Positions 8,198-16,414 of a DNA stretch of 64,000 bases are shown in pieces. Each line of letters opens with the position of its first letter. Positions within the stretch are counted from its first letter, which is position 1. The DNA is from CAVXNP01 sp963763305 (GTDB lineage: Bacteria > Pseudomonadota > Gammaproteobacteria > Xanthomonadales > Rhodanobacteraceae): the NCBI GenBank assembly GCA_963763305.1, contig CAVXNP010000001.1, forward strand, positions 1,364,001-1,428,000. Reading direction: 5' to 3'. A program made the translations under genes and the position numbers. Below the pieces are notes generated by a model. That model saw nothing but the letters and a program-made list of their open reading frames with translations, ran no database searches and was not told where the DNA came from.

Positions 8198-9793
8198 ATG
8201 ACCGACTCACCCACTGCCCCGGCGCATCGAGAAGCGGTCATTCTGGGTGGCGGGCTGGCCGGCCTGTGCCTGGCCCTGCAGCTGCGCGGCGCGTACCCGC
8301 AGATGGACATTCTGGTGCTGGAGCGCCAGCGCCACCCGCTGCCCGATGCAGCGCACAAGGTCGGCGAGTCGACCGTGGAGATCGGCGCGCACTATTTCGA
8401 CCACACGCTGGGCCTGCGTGCGCACATGGACAGCGCGCACATCCGCAAATTCGGCCTGCGCTACTTTTTCTCCGACGGCCGCGCGGACCTGGAAAACACC
8501 ACCGAGCTCGGGGTCAGCCGGATCCTGCCAGTGCCCAGCTACCAGATCGATCGCGGCATCTTCGAGACCTTCCTGGGCGAGGAGGCGCGGCGCCGGGGCA
8601 TCGAGTTCCGCGACGGCGCCACGGTCAGGACATTCCGCGTGGGCGAGCACGGCGCTGCGCATGAGGTCGGCTTCGCGGACGACAACGGCGAGCAGCGGGT
8701 GACCTGCCGCTGGCTGCTGGATGCGTCCGGACGGGCCGCCCTGCTGCGCCGACGCTTCGAGCTGACCACCGACAACGGCCACCATGCGAACGCCGTGTGG
8801 TTTCGCATGGATACCCGGCTGGACCTCAACCGCTGGAGTGACGATCCGGCATGGCTGGGCCGCTGCGATCCGCCCGAGCGCTGGCGCTCGACCAACCACC
8901 TGATGGGTCCGGGCTACTGGGCCTGGCTGATCCCGCTCGGCTCCGGCGCACATTCGGTCGGCATCGTGGCTGACGCGAACATGCACCCGCTGGAGGGCAT
9001 GCGCGATTTCGAGCGCGCGCTGGGCTGGCTGGGCCAACGCCAGCCGGCCATGGCGCGGGCGATCGACGCCGAGCGCGATACGCTGATGGACTTCCGTTTC
9101 CTGCGTGGCTATTCGCACGGCTGCCGCCAGTTGTTCTCGGCCGACCGCTGGGCGCTGACCGGCGAGGCGGGCGCCTTCCTCGATCCGTTCTACTCGCCCG
9201 GCAGCGACTTCATCGCGATCAGCAACACCTACATCACCGCGCTGGTCGGGCACGACCGCGCCGGTCGTGCCGTGGCGCCCTTCGCGCACTTCTACGAAAA
9301 GCTGTTCCTGTCGTTCTACGAGAACACCCTCAGCCTGTTCCGCGGCCAGTACCCGCTGTTCGGCAACGCGCAGGTGTTGCCGGCCAAGGTAACCTGGGAC
9401 TACGCCTACTACTGGGGCGTGCTGTGCCAGCTGATCTTCCAGCAGCGGCTGACCGACCTGGCGTTGCTGGGCGAAATGCGGGCGGAGCTGGAGCAGGCCC
9501 AGGCGCTGAACCTGCGCATGCAGCAGTTGTTCGGCCAGTGGCACGCGGCCGATCCCGGACGCAGCCGTCGCGAGATGCTCGACCAGAGCTCGCTGGCCTG
9601 GTTTGCCGAACTCAACGCCACGCTGCACGACCGGCTCGACGATGCGGGCATCCGCGCGCGCCTGCGTCACAACGTGCGCATGCTCGAGGGCGTGGCCGAT
9701 ACACTCGTGCTGGCGGCGGCCGGTACCGACGAGCGCTTGCGGCAACCGCTGTCCGGGGCTCCACGGCCGGAGCTTTTCCAGACCGTGGCGTGA
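8198..9793 (+). CDS. Flavin-dependent halogenase-like oxidoreductase
   Basis: A 531-residue FAD enzyme. The dinucleotide motif G-G-G-L-A-G is at residues 19-24, K-V-G-E-S-T follows, and the halogenase signature W-x-W-x-I-P is present as W241-A-W243-L-I-P246. Lys84 in R-K-F-G-L-R-Y-F-F sits where tryptophan halogenases keep the lysine that carries the halogenating species. A second FAD block reads G-E-A-G-A-F-L-D-P-F-Y-S-P-G. Xanthomonadins are brominated aryl polyenes, so this is the likely halogenating enzyme. AGGAA precedes ATG 8198. It is the last gene of the plus-strand block; a non-halogenating monooxygenase role cannot be excluded. Confidence 0.85.
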   Translation: MTDSPTAPAHREAVILGGGLAGLCLALQLRGAYPQMDILVLERQRHPLPDAAHKVGESTVEIGAHYFDHTLGLRAHMDSAHIRKFGLRYFFSDGRADLENTTELGVSRILPVPSYQIDRGIFETFLGEEARRRGIEFRDGATVRTFRVGEHGAAHEVGFADDNGEQRVTCRWLLDASGRAALLRRRFELTTDNGHHANAVWFRMDTRLDLNRWSDDPAWLGRCDPPERWRSTNHLMGPGYWAWLIPLGSGAHSVGIVADANMHPLEGMRDFERALGWLGQRQPAMARAIDAERDTLMDFRFLRGYSHGCRQLFSADRWALTGEAGAFLDPFYSPGSDFIAISNTYITALVGHDRAGRAVAPFAHFYEKLFLSFYENTLSLFRGQYPLFGNAQVLPAKVTWDYAYYWGVLCQLIFQQRLTDLALLGEMRAELEQAQALNLRMQQLFGQWHAADPGRSRREMLDQSSLAWFAELNATLHDRLDDAGIRARLRHNVRMLEGVADTLVLAAAGTDERLRQPLSGAPRPELFQTVA

Positions 9794-9933
9794 GCCGCTG
9801 ACCGTTTGACCGCGCCGACCGCCGCGCTGACATGATCGATCCGGGAAGGCGGAATGGCCGCCACCTCACGCTGACAACGCATGGGCCCTTCCGCCGTGCT
9901 GCGGTGACGATCGCCCGGCGCCGGCGGGCAAGG

Positions 9934-10674
9934 TCAGCCCATGCCGCCGTTGATGCCGATCACCTGCCCGTTGATGTAGCCGGCCAGCGGCGAACACAGG
10001 AACGCCACCAGCGCGGCCACTTCCTCGGGCCGGCCCGCACGCTGCGCAGGCACCATCTCGCGGATGCGCTCGGGCGGAAAATTGTCGCCGATCATGCGAC
10101 CGGCGATCACCCCGGGCGCAACCACGTTGGCGGTGATCCCGCGCGAGGCCATCTCGCGGGCCAGCGAGCGGGTGGCACCGTGCAGCCCCGCCTTCGCGGC
10201 CGCGTAGTTGGCCTGGCCGCGGTTGCCCAGCTGGGCGGCCACCGAGCTGACCGACACGATCCGCCCGAAGCGCGCGCGCGCCATCGGCAGCAACAGGGGC
10301 TGGGTGACATGGAAGAAGCCATGCAGCGAGACGTCGATGACCCGGTGCCACGCCTCCTCGCTCATGCCGGCCATCGGGCCGTCCTGGTGGATGCCGGCAT
10401 TGTTGATCACGGCATGGATCGGGCCGTCCTCCAGGAGCGCCTCGAGCGCCTCCCGGGTCGACCCGCCCGCGGTCACGTCGAAAGCCACCGCCCGGGCCTG
10501 CCCGCCGCCGTCGCGGATCGCCGCGGCCACGGCCTCGGCGCGCTCCAGCGCGCGGTTGCCGTGCACGATGACCTGGTAGCCGTCGGCGGCCAGTGCGTGG
10601 CAGATGGCCTCGCCCAGCTCACCGCTTCCACCGGTGACCAGGGCGCGGCGCGGGACGTTGTCGGATACGGGCAT
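9934..10674 (-). CDS. 3-oxoacyl-ACP reductase (FabG-type SDR)
   Basis: A 246-residue short-chain dehydrogenase. The NADPH-binding V-T-G-G-S-G-E-L-G is at residues 13-21, N-N-A-G at 91-94, and the catalytic triad is Ser144, Tyr157 and Lys161 in the Y-A-A-A-K motif. It would reduce the 3-keto group after each condensation. It is the last gene of the minus-strand pigment block, 21 bases after the ApeP-like dehydratase, and converges on the halogenase gene with 140 bases between. The position argues for pigment synthesis and not housekeeping fatty acid synthesis. Confidence 0.9.
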   Translation of the reverse strand: MPVSDNVPRRALVTGGSGELGEAICHALAADGYQVIVHGNRALERAEAVAAAIRDGGGQARAVAFDVTAGGSTREALEALLEDGPIHAVINNAGIHQDGPMAGMSEEAWHRVIDVSLHGFFHVTQPLLLPMARARFGRIVSVSSVAAQLGNRGQANYAAAKAGLHGATRSLAREMASRGITANVVAPGVIAGRMIGDNFPPERIREMVPAQRAGRPEEVAALVAFLCSPLAGYINGQVIGINGGMG

Positions 10675-10695
10675 GGTCGGGATTCGCTCTCTTGA

Positions 10696-11130
10696 TCAGG
10701 CGGCGGGATGGATCACCGCGGCGCGACCGCTGGCCAGCAGGCGCCCGTGGCATTCGACCCGGAAGCGGTATTGCGCGCCGCCACTGTCGGCGTACAGGCA
10801 TTCAGCGTGGACGTCCAGACGGCCATCGAGCGTATCGACATACTCGGTGGCAAGCTGCACGTCACGCACGCTGACCAGCCGCCCCGGGCGCGGCGTCGAC
10901 TCGCCCTGCTCGCGCGCCAGCAGCGCACCGTGCACCGCCATCGCCTGGGCGCCGTACTCGGTCAGGTGCACGGCGTGCAGCCCGGCGGCGGTCCGCAGCG
11001 GGTTGTCCGCGCGCGCATGACTGTCCGTGCAGGCATGGATGGTGGTGGTATCCCAGGCCAGCACGGCATCGAGCAGGCACATGCGGCCGGCATGCGGGAT
11101 CAGGTGCGCCCAGTCAGTCTTGTCGAGCAT
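10696..11130 (-). CDS. Hot-dog fold 3-hydroxyacyl-ACP dehydratase (ApeP-like)
   Basis: A 144-residue hot-dog protein resembling ApeP of aryl-polyene clusters. L-I-P-H-A-G-R-M-C-L-L-D is near the N-terminus (the H-x-G-x-M-x-L-L-D pattern), followed by D-N-P-L-R and a central helix with E-Y-G-A-Q-A-M-A-V-H-G. It likely removes water from the 3-hydroxyacyl chain to make the trans double bond. Its start overlaps the stop of the upstream exporter gene by 17 bases, so translation is coupled. With the fused dehydratase at 14982-15986 the cluster has two such domains, as is usual for aryl polyenes. Confidence 0.85.
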   Translation of the reverse strand: MLDKTDWAHLIPHAGRMCLLDAVLAWDTTTIHACTDSHARADNPLRTAAGLHAVHLTEYGAQAMAVHGALLAREQGESTPRPGRLVSVRDVQLATEYVDTLDGRLDVHAECLYADSGGAQYRFRVECHGRLLASGRAAVIHPAA

Positions 11131-13450
11131 CGTCGTCCCCCGCGTGCGGTGCCATCAGGATCGACAGGCAGAAGTGGAAGGCCACCCCCAGGCTGACGGT
11201 CAGGCCGATCGCCCGCAATACCGGAATGGTGGCCCAGGCGAGCATGCCGAACACCAGCAGGGCGGACAACACGCACACGATGGTGGCGTGCAGCGTGCGG
11301 CGCTGCTCGGCGGGGACGCCGGTATCGCGCTCGAAGAACAGGGCGTAGTGCAGCCCCAGGCCACCGGCCAGGATCAGCGCCACCAGATGGAACAGCGAGA
11401 TCTCGATGCCCGCGGCGCGCTCCACCGCCAGCACCAGGAACGTGGCCAGGGTCATCGGCGCCAGCACGTGCCAGGCGCGGCGCAGGCTGCGCAGGGCCAG
11501 GGTGATGGTCACCAGCAACAGCAGCGCGGCCGCGGCCAGCGCCTGCAGGATGCGGGTGCGGTAGCTGACCACCAGCGACTCGGCGGCGCCCTTGAGATCG
11601 AGCAGGCGTACCGCGCCGCCGCTGCGCTGCGCAAATGCCTGCAGCGCGGCCGCATCGTGCACGCCGCTGATGGTACCCAGGCCCAGCCAGTGCCCGTCAC
11701 GGGCGACCAGCATGCCGGCCAGGCGCTGGCCCAGCGGATTGCGGGCGAACGCCTGCGGGGTGAGCGCAGGCAACCGGCGTGCCGCCTCCACGTCGTCGAC
11801 GAACGGTGCGAACAACCCGCGGCGGAACGGCAAGCCCGCGGTGGCCTGGCCCAGCGCCTGTTCCAGGGTGGCCCGGTCGGGCAGCCTGGCCTGCCGCGCC
11901 CGCTGGGTGGCGATACTGGGCAGGTAGCGCGAGGGCAGCTCGATGGCGTCCACGGCGTGCCGCGCCACCAGGGCGTCGACCTGTGGCGCGAGCTGTTCGG
12001 ACAGCCGCAGCACGGCCTGCTCGGAATCGGCCTGGAGGATCAGCAGGTAGCGCACGTCCGGCGCTCCCAGCTCGCCGCGCAGGCGCGCGTCGCGCTGCAG
12101 AAGGTCCTGCGGCAGCGGGGTCAACGCGGCCAGGTTGTTCTGCCAGAACGGCCGGGGCGCCAGCACCAGCATCAGGATCGCCGCCGCGGCAACCAGCAGG
12201 GGAATCCAGCGCGGCCGCGGCAGGTGATCGACGAACCGGCGCGCGGCAATCAGCCAGCGGGCATCGGCCACGTCGCGGACCCGCGCCGGCAGCAACCATG
12301 GCAGCAGGTAGCGGGTGCTGAAACCGGCTGCCAGCAGGCCGACGATGGTGAACACCGCCAACTGCTTCAGGCCGCTGACGCCGGAGGCGTAGAAGGCCAG
12401 GTAGGCAATGCAGGCCGAGGCGATCGCGGTCAGCAGCAGCGGCCACAGGTCGCGCACGCTGGCCACCGCATCCTCGCCCGCTCGACGATGGCTGAGCACG
12501 CGGATCGGGTATTCCTGCGCCACCCCCAGCAGGGTGAAGCCGAACGCCAGGGTGATCCCGTGCACCTGCGGATAGACCAGGGTCAGCGCCGCGATGCCGG
12601 CCAGCGCGCCGCTGGCCACCGGCAACGCGGCCAGCAGCAACGAACCGACGCTGCGATAGGCCAGCAGCAACAACGCGATGAAGCCGACGGTGGAGATGCG
12701 CCCGATCCAGTCCGCCTGCTCACGCGTCTGCGCGTTCACCACCACACTGAAATAACCCGGCCCGGACAGATCCAGCGAGGCGCCGGCACTGCCGGGCAAG
12801 GACTCGAAGGCCTGCCGTATGCCGTCTATTGCGGTCTTCTGCGCGTCCGGATCGAACCCGGGGGCGACCGTCTGCACCAGCAGCAGAGCCTCGCCCCGAT
12901 GGGAGAACCACACCCCCTGCCGGGTCTGCGGTGCACTCGCCGGCGCCCAGCGCTGCGCCAGCTTGAGCACTTCCAGGGTGGGGTCCCGCGGCAACAGCCC
13001 CTTGAGCAGGCTGGCGGCCGGCGAGGACAGGTCGTCCAGTCGCTGCTCCAGCTGGTCCTCCAGAAAGCCGGCGTCCAGGCGCTGGTCGTCCAGCGTCGGC
13101 GACAGCAGGTAGCGGTACGGCAGCAGCGCGGGGTCGAGCTGCGACAGGTCCATGTTGCCGTTGACCACCTGGGCGTAGCGCCGATCGGCCTTGAGCCTGG
13201 CTGCCAGGCCCTGGCTCAGCTCGGCCAGTTGCCGATCCGGCAGCGACCCGTGGATCGCCAGCAGCAACAGGCGCGACCCGGGGCCTTCGCCAACCTGCTC
13301 CATCAGCAGGCGCTGATCGGCGGTAGTCGGTGCCGGCATGAAACTGCGAAGATCCGTGCTGACCTGCAGGCGCTGGGCGATCAGCAGCCCGAGCCCGGCC
13401 AGGGCCAGCAGCCACAGCCCCAACAGCACGATCCGGCCGCGCAGGCGCAT
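11114..13450 (-). CDS. RND/MMPL-superfamily exporter
   Basis: A 778-residue membrane protein with the MMPL layout. One N-terminal helix (residues 7-25) is followed by a large periplasmic loop with L-R-S-F-M-P, then a bundle of helices (about 255-420). A second helix (around 445), a second periplasmic loop and a second bundle (about 640-770) complete it. Related proteins in aryl-polyene and xanthomonadin clusters are thought to move the pigment to the outer membrane. ATG 13450 was chosen over the longer frame because it begins M-R-L-R-G-R before the first helix. It is preceded by a LolA-like gene one base away, suggesting joint function. Confidence 0.85.
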   Translation of the reverse strand: MRLRGRIVLLGLWLLALAGLGLLIAQRLQVSTDLRSFMPAPTTADQRLLMEQVGEGPGSRLLLLAIHGSLPDRQLAELSQGLAARLKADRRYAQVVNGNMDLSQLDPALLPYRYLLSPTLDDQRLDAGFLEDQLEQRLDDLSSPAASLLKGLLPRDPTLEVLKLAQRWAPASAPQTRQGVWFSHRGEALLLVQTVAPGFDPDAQKTAIDGIRQAFESLPGSAGASLDLSGPGYFSVVVNAQTREQADWIGRISTVGFIALLLLAYRSVGSLLLAALPVASGALAGIAALTLVYPQVHGITLAFGFTLLGVAQEYPIRVLSHRRAGEDAVASVRDLWPLLLTAIASACIAYLAFYASGVSGLKQLAVFTIVGLLAAGFSTRYLLPWLLPARVRDVADARWLIAARRFVDHLPRPRWIPLLVAAAAILMLVLAPRPFWQNNLAALTPLPQDLLQRDARLRGELGAPDVRYLLILQADSEQAVLRLSEQLAPQVDALVARHAVDAIELPSRYLPSIATQRARQARLPDRATLEQALGQATAGLPFRRGLFAPFVDDVEAARRLPALTPQAFARNPLGQRLAGMLVARDGHWLGLGTISGVHDAAALQAFAQRSGGAVRLLDLKGAAESLVVSYRTRILQALAAAALLLLVTITLALRSLRRAWHVLAPMTLATFLVLAVERAAGIEISLFHLVALILAGGLGLHYALFFERDTGVPAEQRRTLHATIVCVLSALLVFGMLAWATIPVLRAIGLTVSLGVAFHFCLSILMAPHAGDDDARQD

Positions 13451-13451
13451 C

Positions 13452-14102
13452 TCAGTCGCCAGCCCGGCACAGCGCCACCAGCGCCTCGCGGGTCGGCTCG
13501 GACGGCATCTTCGCCGCCAGCGGACCGAGCAGGTCGAAGGCGACGTCGCCGTCGGCCTCCACCATCTGCATGCAACGCGGCTCGCGGCCGCGCCCGGCAA
13601 TCACGATCCGGCTGACCGTGCGCTCCAGCCGCAGATCGCGCGGCGTCAGCGTGAGCGACCAGCTGCCGCCGGCATCGCCATGCCGCTGCACCGAAAAGTT
13701 CTGCTCGAGCTGCTGCGGGTCGCCCCCCAGCAGGGCCACGAAACTGTCCACCAGCACCTGCAATTGCGGTGCATGGCCGAGCGAGAAGCTGCGTGGCGGA
13801 TGCCCGTTGCGCTGCTGGGTCACCTCGCCGTGGGCAATGGTGGAAGTTTCGGCCCGTGGCTTCTCCACCGTGCGCTGCAGCGTATCGCCGCCGAGCCAGG
13901 CCAGTTCACCGGACACCACCAGCGGCCGGTCCAGCACCTTCATGAAGCGAGCCTCGGCAAAGTCGGTCCGCGAAGGCGCCGGGCGGCCCAGCGAGCTGAT
14001 CAGGTCCCGGGTGACGTCCGGCGGCTCAGACGCCGAGGCGTTCGCCGACCACGCCAGGATCGCGCCCAGAAGGAACACGCAGGTCTTGCTGCCAGAAATC
14101 AT
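13452..14102 (-). CDS. LolA-like periplasmic carrier
   Basis: A 216-residue exported protein with a signal peptide (residues 1-25, M-I-S-G-S-K then a hydrophobic core ending A-N-A-S-A). The mature part resembles the LolA/outer-membrane lipoprotein carrier fold: F-x-x-x-R-F-M-K-V-L-D-R-P-L-V-V-S-G-E-L near the start and a long beta-rich C-terminal half. LolA relatives are usual in aryl-polyene clusters and may shuttle lipid-linked pigment across the periplasm. ATG 14102 overlaps the acyltransferase gene by 77 bases; a GTG at 14078 would lose the basic N-region. The ribosome site is weak, so coupling to the upstream gene is likely. Confidence 0.72.
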   Translation of the reverse strand: MISGSKTCVFLLGAILAWSANASASEPPDVTRDLISSLGRPAPSRTDFAEARFMKVLDRPLVVSGELAWLGGDTLQRTVEKPRAETSTIAHGEVTQQRNGHPPRSFSLGHAPQLQVLVDSFVALLGGDPQQLEQNFSVQRHGDAGGSWSLTLTPRDLRLERTVSRIVIAGRGREPRCMQMVEADGDVAFDLLGPLAAKMPSEPTREALVALCRAGD

Positions 14103-14985
14103 AGAAGTTGAACCAGTTGTAGGGGGCCACATGGACGTAATGTTCCAGGCGTCCAGCGTAACGGCTGATGAGCGCATCCAGTGCCGGCGCGCGATTGTGC
14201 CGGGGAATGTCGACCCGGTCGGCCAGCGGCTCGAATACCAGTCGGTAGCGGTTGCCGCCCATGTACAGCCCGAAGCACAGCACCACCGGCACCTTCAGCG
14301 TGTGCGCCAGCAGCCACGGGCCGACCGGGAACGGCGCCGGCTGGCCGAGGAACTCGGCATGCCGCAAGGCCTCGTGGTCGCGCCCGCGATCGGCCAGCAG
14401 CGCCACCAGGGCACCCTGGCGACACGCTTCGGCGATCGCCAGGGTAATCGTGGTGCCGTCCTGCGAGGCGTCGATCACGCAGGAGCCCACCTCCGGCGCC
14501 AGCGCCTCCAGCAGCTCGGTCATGGCCGGGGTCTTGCGCTTGTCCAGCAACACCCGCAACGGCATCCCGGGACGCCGCGCGCCCAACGCTCGCAACGCCT
14601 CGAAACTGCCCTGGTGCGATCCGAACAGCAGCACGCCCTCGCCGCGGGCCAGGCGCTCGTCCAGCAGTTCCAGTCCCTCGGTCTCGATCTCGAAGTTCTG
14701 CTCGCCATGGGCCAGCAGGAAGATACGGTCCATGATCGTGGCGGCGAAGCAGTGGATGTGCTTCATGACCTGCCAGGCGCCCACCCGGCCGGGCAGCACG
14801 CGGCGCAGGTATTGCCGCGAGGCCTGTCGCTCCGGCCCGCGCCGAAGGTAGAAGTAAAGCGTGATGGGATAAAGAAACAGGCGGCCGAAGCCCCGCCCAC
14901 CGTACAACGCGATGTTGCGGATCAACCACAACGCGAAACGCCCGCCACCCTCGGGCCGGCTCTGCCAATGTTCAACCGTGCTCAC
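14026..14985 (-). CDS. LpxL/HtrB-like acyltransferase
   Basis: A 319-residue protein of the lipid A late-acyltransferase family. One hydrophobic segment lies near residues 36-47. The catalytic H-x4-E is visible in G-S-H-Q-G-S-F-E-A (about residues 122-130) and L-L-A-D-R-G follows in place of the more usual D-Q-x. Acyltransferases of this type in xanthomonadin and flexirubin clusters are thought to esterify the polyene to a lipid anchor. Its start overlaps the stop of the upstream fusion gene by 4 bases. Confidence 0.85.
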   Translation of the reverse strand: MSTVEHWQSRPEGGGRFALWLIRNIALYGGRGFGRLFLYPITLYFYLRRGPERQASRQYLRRVLPGRVGAWQVMKHIHCFAATIMDRIFLLAHGEQNFEIETEGLELLDERLARGEGVLLFGSHQGSFEALRALGARRPGMPLRVLLDKRKTPAMTELLEALAPEVGSCVIDASQDGTTITLAIAEACRQGALVALLADRGRDHEALRHAEFLGQPAPFPVGPWLLAHTLKVPVVLCFGLYMGGNRYRLVFEPLADRVDIPRHNRAPALDALISRYAGRLEHYVHVAPYNWFNFYDFWQQDLRVPSGRDPGVVGERLGV

Positions 14986-15986
14986 ACCGCTCCCTCGACC
15001 ATGCCCCGCGCCAGCGTGGCGCCACTATGGCGGACCTCGAACGCGATCCGTCCCGCACGCTGCTCCAGCACCAGTTCGGCCGCCTGGCCCGGCAACAGCG
15101 GGGCGACGAACTTGGCTTCCACCACGCGGACCAGGCGCTCGTCACGCCAGTGCCGCAAGGCCAGCGCAACCTGCTCCAGCACGACCACGCCGGGCACCAG
15201 CGGCTGCCCGGGGAAATGCCCGGGCAGGCTCGGGTGATCCGCCGGTATGCACAGCGGCGCCTCGAAGCGGGTCGTGTCCATTGCATCCATATCCTGCCCA
15301 CGCAGCAATTGCGGCCAGCGTACAGCGGTTTGCCGCATCAGGTCCCGCAACCGCTGGTGCGGCACGTGCCGCAGGTGCCAGCGCCGAAACAGGTACTCCA
15401 GGCCGAACACCGCCGCCAGCAGCGCATAGGCACCGCCATGCACGTAGCCCTGCACCCATCGTGCCGGAATCGCCGGGGTCGGCGCATGGCCCAGTTGGGC
15501 CAGCAGGCCGTCGGGTACCGCGCACAGCACCAGCGCTCCGATCAGCAACGCCTGCAGCAGCAGCAGGCCGGTCCAGAACACGGTCAGCTGGCGCGCGTAG
15601 CGGGCGATGCCCGGCTGCGCCAGCCGCGCGGGACCCTCCAGCGCACGGATCAGCTGGCTGATCAGCGGCCGCTTGCCGGTACCCAGGGTGCGACCGAACA
15701 GCCAGGCCAGCAGCAGGTTCACCAGCACCGGCACCAGATCGAGCACCAGCGTGGCCCAGCCACGCAGGCCCAGCCACAGCGAGGCCGCCACCAGAGTGCC
15801 CCAGCCCAGCCACGGCAGCGGGCGCCGCGAACGCAGCATCGGGAGCATCAGCACCGTCGCCAGCAGCAGCATGGCCAGCAGCGAAAACACGCGGCGGTGA
15901 CTGAGCACGCCCACGATCGCCAGCAACGGATAGGCCGCGAGCAACCACGACAGGCTGCGCGGAAAACGCAGCGCCGGCGCGGTCAT
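14982..15986 (-). CDS. Membrane protein fused to FabZ-like dehydratase
   Basis: A 334-residue two-part protein. Residues 1-205 hold six or seven hydrophobic helices with a basic loop R-T-L-G-T-G-K-R-P-L-I-S resembling COG4648 membrane proteins of aryl-polyene clusters. Residues about 235-334 are a hot-dog dehydratase with H-P-S-L-P-G-H-F-P-G-Q-P-L-V-P-G-V and a Glu eight residues later, matching FabZ catalytic His and acidic residues. In other clusters these are usually separate genes, so this is a fusion that would tether dehydration to the membrane. It is followed by the acyltransferase with a 4-base overlap. Confidence 0.82.
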   Translation of the reverse strand: MTAPALRFPRSLSWLLAAYPLLAIVGVLSHRRVFSLLAMLLLATVLMLPMLRSRRPLPWLGWGTLVAASLWLGLRGWATLVLDLVPVLVNLLLAWLFGRTLGTGKRPLISQLIRALEGPARLAQPGIARYARQLTVFWTGLLLLQALLIGALVLCAVPDGLLAQLGHAPTPAIPARWVQGYVHGGAYALLAAVFGLEYLFRRWHLRHVPHQRLRDLMRQTAVRWPQLLRGQDMDAMDTTRFEAPLCIPADHPSLPGHFPGQPLVPGVVVLEQVALALRHWRDERLVRVVEAKFVAPLLPGQAAELVLEQRAGRIAFEVRHSGATLARGMVEGAV

Positions 15987-16051
15987 GGCCGGACCCGTTC
16001 CCTTGCGTGCGCTGGCATCAGCGGCACGGTCACGACTGTGCCCGGGGTTCG

Positions 16052-16321
16052 TCAGCCGGCCCGGTGCTGCTCGATATGAGCAGACAAAGTGGCCAGGCTG
16101 GTGAAGATCTTGTGGTTGTCCGGATTGTCCGAGCGCAACTGGAAGCCGTAGCGCTTGGACACCGCCAGCGCGATTTCCAGCGCATCGATCGAATCGAGCC
16201 CCAGGTCGCCGCCGAACAGCGGCGCCTCCGGGTCGATCTGCTCGGGCGTGACCGCTTCCAGGTTCAGGCTTTCCACGATCAATGTGGCCAGTTCGTGCTG
16301 TGCCGCCGTCTGTTCTGCCAT
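16052..16321 (-). CDS. Acyl carrier protein
   Basis: An 89-residue carrier protein with the phosphopantetheine site at Ser44 in L-G-L-D-S-I-D-A-L-E-I. The acidic first helix and conserved D-P-E-A-P-L-F segment fit dedicated secondary-metabolism carriers better than housekeeping AcpP. It probably carries the aromatic starter and growing polyene. It is the first gene of the minus-strand block. GGAAC lies before ATG 16321. Only one ACP is seen, whereas several aryl-polyene clusters have two. It is divergent from xanB2, with 93 bases between. Confidence 0.92.
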   Translation of the reverse strand: MAEQTAAQHELATLIVESLNLEAVTPEQIDPEAPLFGGDLGLDSIDALEIALAVSKRYGFQLRSDNPDNHKIFTSLATLSAHIEQHRAG

Positions 16322-16414
16322 GCGCTTGTTCCGTACCTCATGTGATGCCTCCCCCAAGGCGGCAGCGGGCGCGGAGTGTAACATAGCGGTCTTGTCGTTC
16401 CCGGTTTCCCATGC

